Of a stretch of DNA of 64,000 bases, positions 56,236 to 64,000 are shown one piece after another (the first letter of the stretch is position 1; every line of letters starts with the position of its first letter). The notes under the pieces were generated by a model. That model searched no databases and was not told where the DNA came from. It worked only from the letters and a program-made list of their open reading frames with translations. The stretch spans positions 49,358,026 through 49,422,025 of the forward strand of contig CM046832.1 in assembly GCA_025618425.1 (NCBI GenBank), given 5' to 3'. This DNA comes from Heliocidaris tuberculata. Lineage: Eukaryota > Echinodermata > Echinoidea > Camarodonta > Echinometridae. A program made the position numbers and the translations under genes.

Positions 56236-57050
56236 TGTCCCGTACGACAAATGTTATGTTGTAGATGAAATGTCCCATATGTTATACATGAATGCAGTTA
56301 TTGCTGTAGTCCAATTTCAAACATCAATTTCACTTAGAAATATAGATATGAAGCCTATTACTAGGATTAATTCCTTTAAATTCATATAGCAAGGAGCATG
56401 AGGTCTCAAAATAATATTGTTGTACTGTAAGTTAGAAAAGACACACGCATAACTGTAGAACTACATTGAAGTTACCCCTTACGACATTTTTTGCCCCATA
56501 CGACATACTTCAAATTTAAAGAAATATTGGTATTTTATCACAGTATGTGAAAGTTTCAAACTTTTTTGTTATAATGCTTTTTTTAATAGATTGTGTCCAT
56601 TTAAGAAGAAAAGTATGATTTTATTCATGTTTGGTAAGTAATGGGGACCATCTCCAGATATGTCTTCTATAATATGTCCCATACGACATATCATCTTGAA
56701 AATATTGATCTCATGCATTTTTTCAATAAAGACCTTTTTAACATCAGAGGTGTATTAAAGTATTCTTTGATATCTAAATTGACCATTAAGTGTAATTTCT
56801 GAGATATTTTTCAATGCAACTCACGGAGTTTTGTGGATAAACTGACATTTCAAGAAAATTATTTTTTCTGTGTCCAATACGACATCATTATCTCAGCTCT
56901 ATCTTGCCAAGAAAAGGAAATTTATAGTTGTTTGTTATATCTTCATAGGGTCCCCTGGTAGTACTTCACTATTACTATAAAACAAAACTTCACTTCTGAT
57001 TCCTTTTGTTTCAAGGCTAGAAAAAATTGTCTAAATGCCCGGTACGACAA
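56236..57050. other. Cluster of six TACGACA motifs
   Basis: Core TACGACA occurs near 56243, 56480, 56500, 56682, 56878 and 57042, each preceded by a C-rich word. The best copies read TGTCCCATACGACA, TGTCCCGTACGACA and TGTCCAATACGACA, with TGTC and GACA as inverted half-sites. No open frame spans them. Confidence 0.6.
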
Positions 57051-57059
57051 ATACGGAAT

Positions 57060-59390
57060 CGCCCCATGTAATCCCCTGGTTGCGTGCTTGAATACATACA
57101 GTGCTCTTTTGGCAGTAGGGTGAAATAAACCAACCCCCAAAACCATCATTGAAACGAATCTTCTGTCACAAAGAAATGCAAGAAGTAAAATGCTAAATCA
57201 TCTATACTGAAATATTACATTAAATTCGATTTAGAAAATGTAGGTGTTAGCTTGGAATTGAAGCCACAATGCCTTATTTGATTATTATGTAAGCTCTATT
57301 CATCACTTCCATTAAGCCTTTTGAACCATATTTAACTGTTTAACAGCCCAAACGCCACGATGCCAGAAGTATGTATGATTCTGTGAACCTCATGAAACCG
57401 CGAGACACAGGAAAATAGGCATTTATGAGTTTCTTGAAAAAGGTGAGCATCTCAAATATCGTCACACGAATAAGCATAATACAATGCATTTCATAATCCA
57501 CTTCAGTTATATTAAACCTTTCCATCATTTTTTCATAATCAAAATATGAAAATCAGAGGAGAATTCGACATCGTCTAAGATTTATGCCGTTCAAAATTAT
57601 ATTTTTTCATGTCGAAGGATCTGCTTATAAACCTGGTAAAACTATATCATGTTTGCGCCCATGAAGGATCTATGTTCACTAATGTTTAAAGATAATACGA
57701 AAAGAGTTGAAGAAAAACACTTTTCAGACAGAAGGTTATGCCATAGGGGTAAAAATGCAATGGAATACCGGTAAGTAAGATATGCACTGCGCGTACTTGT
57801 TTCTCTTCTGTATTATGTTTCAAATCGCCGCGGTGCTCTTCGTCATAAATGGAAAGATAATAAGCATGGGCTACTATATGAATAAGGCGCCATTGTCCCC
57901 CGAAATAGAGCCAATTTTAGTTGCAGTATCGCTGACGAAAACAAGACCCTTACCCTTTAATGAGCTTTCTTCGAACAAGGGGTATGTCCACACTGCCAAT
58001 TTATAAAGCTCGTTTCACTGCAGTAGAAAGTCAAATCAGCGTACGCACATATCCACACACACACGTGACCCGCACGCTCTCGCGCACACTATTTATCTGA
58101 CTGCTCAGGGGGCAGCTATGTGATATGTGTACGAAAGTGTGTTGGTTGTGAATGACTGTGGCGCATTGGATATAGTAGTGCTTATTCATTCTTGTGCACA
58201 GTGGAAATGTAGTCAGTGAGAGTCTACTCCACTCTCTTTACATTCACAAATGAATTCTTAACCGATATACATTTATTGCGCAATATATAAAGAAGAAGAA
58301 AAGGGCAAAGCTCAACATCTGTATCTCCTTTGCTTACTGTAACCTATTAGCCCTCAAACACGGGTAGAAGCGTATTTCAACTGAAACTCGGAGTCTTAGG
58401 TACCAATGTTATGTAAAGGACTTCTAAGGATAAGATCTTTCAAACATATGTCAATAACATTCATATTCTACCCATTCATTACGATTCTGAATTCATCATT
58501 ACTGCCAGGAATTAATGTATTGTCAGGCAGTCCATTGAGCAACCTCCAAATCTGGCATCTCCATCCCATGGAGTAGGGGGAAAATTGACAAACAGACGAT
58601 GTCTGATACGGTGTATGTCCATAGACGGAATAAATCCAAGTGCATTTTATGAACATAATTATGACCATTGCATATTAATTTGCTGACTATTTATTTATGT
58701 TATCAACTTTACGGGGCCAACCTCGATTAGCATATGCTATTTGTTAGCTCCCTTTTCCAAGATGTTATTGTGATTTTTACCAAGATGTACGTATCATTGT
58801 AATTTGGTATTAAACTCATTCATATCCATTTGCAGTTCGTTTGATCTTGTTGTTGATTTTGTTTTTTTGAAAATCAAAGTATAAAAAGGAAACCTTCCTC
58901 AGCAAGTCAGTATATACAAATATGTAGTCAAAAATGTAAAACAAAAGATTACAGCAAAAGGAATGTTTTTTTCTTCAGAAATGGTATAAATGAAATAAAG
59001 TACTTCTGATTTTTGCTTGACATTCAAGAGAGCTTATTTCATTCGGCTCTTTAGTATATCTACTCATATTTTGTTTCTCTCGCTCTTTCGGAACAGTCGC
59101 ATGATGATATCGGTTACCAGCGTGCCTGTAGAACGTATGATGAGATTCATGACTTCATGAGACATACGGGATAGAAACATTCATGACAGCCCACATATTC
59201 ATCAATTGAATTATTGATTTCTTAAACTAAACGCTTAATATAAGCCTTTTCTCCATATTCGATGGATGCATGCAGCGTTCGTGTATCCGACACTCTAAGA
59301 ATAGCTTAACAAAATGAGAATAGTTTAATGTCCCTTCCAGTGCCTCAAGTTGAGACATGATGTTCATGCCAACGTACGCTGACAAGGCAT
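57060..59390. other. Intergenic DNA, no gene seen
   Basis: No coding, RNA or repeat feature recognised; CA/CG-rich strings near 58048-58090 only. Confidence 0.4.
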
Positions 59391-59394
59391 CGCT

Positions 59395-59396
<2 letters not shown>

Positions 59397-59439
<43 letters not shown>
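59397..59439. repeat. (GA)n microsatellite
   Basis: About 20 AG units followed by a G run at about 59446-59455. Confidence 0.95.
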
Positions 59440-59441
<2 letters not shown>

Positions 59442-59459
59442 CGGAAGGGGGGGGGATGA

Positions 59460-61378
59460 CACCCTATCACATTTGTCTGTTGTCAAATCGGAAGTTGTTT
59501 TCGGCAAATATATCAATGTTTCAACCATTGCCATGTAGCAAATGAAAATCCCCTTTCTTTTCTTGTTCAAAATTTCGGCAAATTTGACCCAACTGGTCAA
59601 GCAGTGCCCTTGCAAACTGGATATTCAGCTCCCCGAAAAAGTCCGATGTATGCACCAAGCCAGCTCAAAATGTACCTTTCAACAAAATGTACATGAATAT
59701 TCATGGCGTTTTTTGCTGATGTGATCGTGACGTCATCGATTCACAAGAGAAGCTCGAGTTGGTTGTATTATTAATGCGTGTGCAATATGTACATGCGGAG
59801 CAGAATAAAATGGGCCAACCCGCAGACTTGGCTCTCAGTCATTTATAGCTCCTCTCTCCGAGAACAGGTGCCATTCTACTGAATGCTGATGTGGGAAAAA
59901 AGCAACTCCACTTCTGGATAGCAAAGAAAAGTCTATCTCCTGGTTCAGAACCATCTCCGATTGAAGCCTGGATGCAGGGAATGAGTTGGGCATGCTGTGA
60001 TTCGAAAGATGTTTCATTATTCCAGCTCAGAAATTGCTTGGAGAAGGGAGAGAATTAAAGGTTAATGCGGATGCCATCGTCCGTTTTCTGATATTGTGTG
60101 ATTGTCCAAAGAAGGAAACTTTTCACATAAGTACATTTGCGTGGAGCTGAGTGAGGCCTTAAAACTAGAAACACAATACTCTACGGAAATCGCAGTTGTA
60201 TTGATTATTTAATGGCCTACGGGGAGTGTTTCTCAGTCATTTACTTCTAGATACGCTTTCTGGTTTTCGCCATTCAAACTCTCATCTAGAAAAGGAGAAC
60301 TTGTATAAAAAGCAGTGGGAGAGGTATCCCTACCTATCACTTTGCCTGTGTTTCATTTTCATCTCCTTCGGAATATTATTGATTGGGGTCGGGAAAATGC
60401 GCAAAGTTTATCACCAAAGTTGGAAACTGAAATGAGTGCATTCACCAGGCGGTGGAAGAACAAAGTGTCCTGATTTCTCATCAGATACTCCAGATTGGCA
60501 TTTTCCAACTGGCATTTGGGAGCACCTTAACTTACTCCGAAAATAAGCAAGAGCAGCGAACAAACTCGAGATGTTGTGAATGCGTTCAAGTGATCCCCTG
60601 TCTATTCCCATCGCTGTTTAGATGCGTCATTCCTGCTAAGGGTGTCTAAATCTAGTCCATTGTCAACTGTGATGCCTGCTTCTATGTTTGCTAATCTCCA
60701 AACGGAAGAGCAAAATCTGTATTTATATATGGCAGTAGTGTAATTACAACCTTTCGTGTACAGGTCGTGCATTGTATTATGTTTTGATATATGAGTTGAT
60801 ACATTGTGGAGTCCGCTCATAATTATATACGAATACTTCTAATGTCACGAGCATCTCGACCCTGAGACGGGAAGAGCATGTAGCTATCTTCTTTCTCCTG
60901 ATAAACCTTCTGGAACGCGAGCTCCATTTCATTTCTGATGAACCTCGGTGGATGGACATCTTGATGCGCTCTTTTGATCTCGAGATTTGGTATCCAGTGA
61001 TGTGCACCGAATTCTTAATTCAGAATGCTCTTGAAGAACGGACTTGATTAGAATCGGGATTATCTTCTTTCCGCACTGTATCTCCTGCTGTCTCTCATCA
61101 CTGTTCTGCTCTGTATCGCGGCGGTTACAGATGATAAATAGGTAATCGTACTTCAGGATTTTAAAGTTGACAAGGATTTCACTACGTGGAACTCGTGTAA
61201 ACCACCTTCCTCCGTTTACTTTGCATTGTCTTTAGAATCCATTAATTAAAAGAGACAGAATGATAAATCTGGTATATATCATCTTTTAAATCAGGAAAGA
61301 GGAATGCGTCTCATTTAACTGCTGCCGGGTGTAGTTTTGGTTCATTTTAAAAACAGGAAATATCTTTAGGTGGATAAG
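59460..61378. other. Upstream region of the GPR161-like gene
   Basis: Probably holds the promoter and any 5' untranslated exon. No TATA box or exon can be assigned with confidence. Acceptor-like TTTAAAAACAG and TATCTTTAG lie just before the start codon. Confidence 0.4.
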
Positions 61379-62668
61379 ATGGCGCCCAATATCAGTGATT
61401 CTGACCCTAGTTCCTCCCCCTCCGTGGCACTAATTTTTGAATTATTGATTATGAGCATCATCAATCTGGCTGCAATCATCGCCAATACTCTTGTCATTGT
61501 GATCTTGGTAAAGACACCAGCCCTTCACACCCTCACCCATTTCTTTGTGGGTAACCTCTGCATCCTGGACCTCCTCTGTTCGATCACCGTCATCCCATTT
61601 TCCATCGCGTCCTACGCCATGGGAGAGTGGAGCCTTGGGCAGGTCTACTGCGAAATCAACGGCTTCAGCAACACCTTCTTTGCCATTGCCTCCATACTTA
61701 CGTTATGTGTTATCAGTGTTGAGCGGTATTATTCTATTGCGCACCCGATGGCCTACGCAGCAAAGATGACTATTAATCGGACTATCCTTCTGATTGTGTA
61801 CATCTGGGTACAGTCAGCAGTCCTGTCTGTCCCACCCTTGATCGGACTTAACTCCTATAACTTTAACGCCAACAGAGGACATTGCACGTTTGTCTGGGAA
61901 AGATCTGTCAGACATGTGATCTATGTGGTAATGCTGGCGTTATTATGTTTCATCATTCCCGGTATGATAGTAGTTGTGACGTATATAAATGTGTTTCAGA
62001 TAGCGAGAGAAGCTGCGCGTCAGGTGTGTCCTGCACCGTCCGTTGAGAACTACGGTTCGACAACCCGTAGGGATGTGCCGACAGTCAGTCAAGCAAGAGG
62101 AGGAGCTGGAAGGGCTGATGGTGGACCTAAAGCAAATGATAAACAAGGAGACGTTACCCCAACTTCACCCGGTAAGCACTGCTTCTCCATTAAACGATTC
62201 GCCAAGAGAAAATCAAAGCATTCGGAATCGTCGCAGAGCGGAGATCTGAAAGCCGCGAAGACCATCCTCTTGATAGTGGGTGCGTTCTTTTTGCTCTGGA
62301 CGCCGTACTTCGTCCTACATGTGTTCGGTGTGATCCATGGTGCCTTTCCTCGACAGGATACATGGGAGCGAATCACCACATGGTTTGCCTATTCCTCCTG
62401 TGTAGTCAACCCTATCCTCTACGGCATGCTCAACCGTCACATCAGGGAGGAGCTGTCCCGATTTTGGGAGGTCTGCACGAATTTCATTCTGCGGAAAAAA
62501 CCGCAGGACGAGGATGACTTTCCAGGAGGTGCTGAAGATTTCTTTCAATTCCTAGAAAGAACCACTACAACTACTACCACCGGGAGCTCTCGGACTACGG
62601 GAGCTAAGATAGCGGAGCTGGAGGCACATCGGATTCCGGGACAGATCGACGAAATATCTGAAGGCTAG
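61379..62668 (+). CDS. GPR161-like: Class A G-protein-coupled receptor, GPR161-like
   Basis: 429 residues, uninterrupted. I chose the ATG at 61379 (A at -3, G at +4); an N-glycosylation site (NIS) follows at residue 4. Seven hydrophobic segments are visible. Rhodopsin-family landmarks are N36 in TM1, D64 in TM2, C91 at the top of TM3 pairing with C169 in the second extracellular loop, ERY at 115-117 (in place of DRY), WTP at 307-309 in TM6 and NPILY at 344-348 in TM7. The stretch around TM3-TM4 (VERYYSIAHPM, then KMTINR and IVYIW, then PPLIG) and the IAREAARQV start of loop 3 resemble vertebrate GPR161, a ciliary regulator of Hedgehog signalling. The C-tail is about 75 residues, much shorter than vertebrate GPR161, with a run of eight Thr and an acidic patch. 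A divergent orphan receptor of the same branch is the alternative. Possible splice acceptors 10-25 bp upstream suggest a separate 5' untranslated exon. Confidence 0.93.
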   Translation: MAPNISDSDPSSSPSVALIFELLIMSIINLAAIIANTLVIVILVKTPALHTLTHFFVGNLCILDLLCSITVIPFSIASYAMGEWSLGQVYCEINGFSNTFFAIASILTLCVISVERYYSIAHPMAYAAKMTINRTILLIVYIWVQSAVLSVPPLIGLNSYNFNANRGHCTFVWERSVRHVIYVVMLALLCFIIPGMIVVVTYINVFQIAREAARQVCPAPSVENYGSTTRRDVPTVSQARGGAGRADGGPKANDKQGDVTPTSPGKHCFSIKRFAKRKSKHSESSQSGDLKAAKTILLIVGAFFLLWTPYFVLHVFGVIHGAFPRQDTWERITTWFAYSSCVVNPILYGMLNRHIREELSRFWEVCTNFILRKKPQDEDDFPGGAEDFFQFLERTTTTTTTGSSRTTGAKIAELEAHRIPGQIDEISEG

Positions 62669-64000
62669 AGCATCGATTTGAACTTTTGAAGTTGCTATAA
62701 TGAACTCGATCGCAAAGACTTTCCATAAATCAACTCAAGGGCAATTTCAGTGCTCTATTGCTTATCCCCTAGAAATCATGTTCGGATTGAGTAATACTTC
62801 ATTGTAATATTCGCTCATTGTTCAATAGGTGACGAATAAGGCTACTGAACATATCGTAATCTACATTTGAAATTACGCGTAAAGAGTCGTTTTGACTGAA
62901 TAATATGCATACAGCTGGCTTGCAGAGGCCGCGAGAGTAGAGCTAGGGGAAGGAGGCCGAAACGGACGCCCTGGCCAACCCTATAGTTAAACACTTTTGC
63001 ATTATTGCCCTGATCAAAATTTAATCATCATGAATCAAGAGAATATAACGCGTCTCGAATACAGATTATGACGGACACGGTTCATTAACGTGTTCAATCT
63101 ATAACCCAGCTTAGGAATTACATAATCTGTACAGTATAAACTGTTCTTTTCATAATTTTTCACAGTTGTTTACTTTGTCCCTTCTGTGAATCGGGTGGAT
63201 GTGCTAACAATCAAAGGATGACACAATCCTGACACCGTATAGCCACCGAAATACTTAAGACCAAGATGTGACCAGAGAGAAAGAAAATCCCTCCTTACCA
63301 AAATTCAATGTTTGTAGAGAAAAGAAACCCCAGTTTTTGTTAAAGAGGAGTTCAATAACTTTTCAAATGACTGGGTCAGCAACAAACGTGGTGAGAATAT
63401 TATGTATGGATACGATGTAAGAACAATGCCGTTCTGCATACAAATTAAGTTGCATCAACCATCATATTACTACAAAATCAAATGCACTTTACTCTGAATA
63501 TGTGATGCATTTCATGATACTGGTAATGATGGAACAACTTTTTTTAACCAGTGAGAAACTTGTCATCACTTCTTCAAAGGTTTGTTAAACTGATGAACTC
63601 ATTATATACCTAGTACAATTCGCTAGTGGAATAAAGTACCTTTTTATTTGAATGTTGTTCATTAAAGAAGTTTAAAAAAAAAACACTCCCAAAATAAGGT
63701 AAATGCTATCACTACAATAAAATCCATGAATTGCTCAGTTCAGGTGAGATTTATAACAGTAGGCCTGTTATTACAGAAACGAGAAAAAGAGGGAAGTAAT
63801 TGATTCCATAATAAAAAATAAAAAGTTGTCCTTTTCCACAATAAATATTGCTATCCTTTATGACAACTGGCAGTTACAAGAGTGCTTTTATAGGGATGAG
63901 TGACAATTTGTTAAAGCTTGAGTGATTCCATTCCATTGCAGTTTGTATAATCAATTGAAAATTATTTTGCATCAGTGATATCGTTGAATGAAGGACTTTG
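62669..64000. other. 3' flank of the GPR161-like gene
   Basis: Likely 3' untranslated region to about 63650, then AT-rich DNA with no feature seen to the window end. Confidence 0.4.
63630..63635 (+). promoter_or_regulatory. Candidate polyadenylation signal of the GPR161-like gene
   Basis: First AATAAA after the receptor stop codon, implying a 3' untranslated region of nearly 1 kb. A second one follows near 63715. Confidence 0.35.

Noticed and set aside
62089..62548. Antisense frames (77 and 96 codons) within the GPCR
   Set aside because: Shadows of the receptor coding strand; no independent signal.

Overview
The window reads as nuclear DNA of an invertebrate deuterostome, most likely an echinoderm and plausibly a sea urchin. 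It is AT-rich and gene-poor, with long introns, metazoan GT/AG splice sites, a vertebrate-like p24 (TMED) gene and a GPR161-like receptor, and it is crowded with microsatellites, MITEs, SINEs and 5'-truncated LINEs. The species call is inference; no species-diagnostic locus is present.

Three protein-coding genes can be supported. (1) A ten-exon plus-strand gene (10403-16739) encodes a 368-residue ankyrin-repeat protein ending in a CaaX box (CVIL). All its introns are phase 0, and exons 2-5 and 6-9 are two copies of one four-exon cassette. (2) A three-exon minus-strand gene (29713-25497) encodes a 212-residue p24/TMED cargo-receptor protein closest to TMED7/TMED3, with signal peptide, GOLD domain, coiled coil, membrane segment and FF/KK tail. 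(3) A plus-strand, apparently intronless reading frame (61379-62668) encodes a 429-residue class A GPCR resembling GPR161. They share no operon-like or functional link; they are simply neighbours.

Layout. 1-10.4 kb: no gene; pyrimidine tracts, poly-G/C runs, a foldback element, telomere-like repeats and two LINE 3' remnants, one directly upstream of the ankyrin gene. 10.4-16.9 kb: the ankyrin gene. 17-22.2 kb: a CT microsatellite, a hAT-type MITE with a perfect 8-bp target duplication, then a 3-kb minisatellite (12-bp ancestral period, 33/36-bp units, 396-bp higher-order repeat) split by a CR1/L2-type LINE tail. 22.2-25.5 kb: a SINE and a MITE. 25.5-29.7 kb: the TMED gene, whose second intron carries a Tc1/mariner-like element inserted in a (TA)n tract. 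30-61 kb: a long gene desert with piggyBac-like, hAT-like and foldback MITEs, tandem duplications, a second SINE, a decayed LINE, and a cluster of a TACGACA motif. 61.4-62.7 kb: the GPCR.

Most long reading frames in the window come from repeats without stop codons and are not genes.
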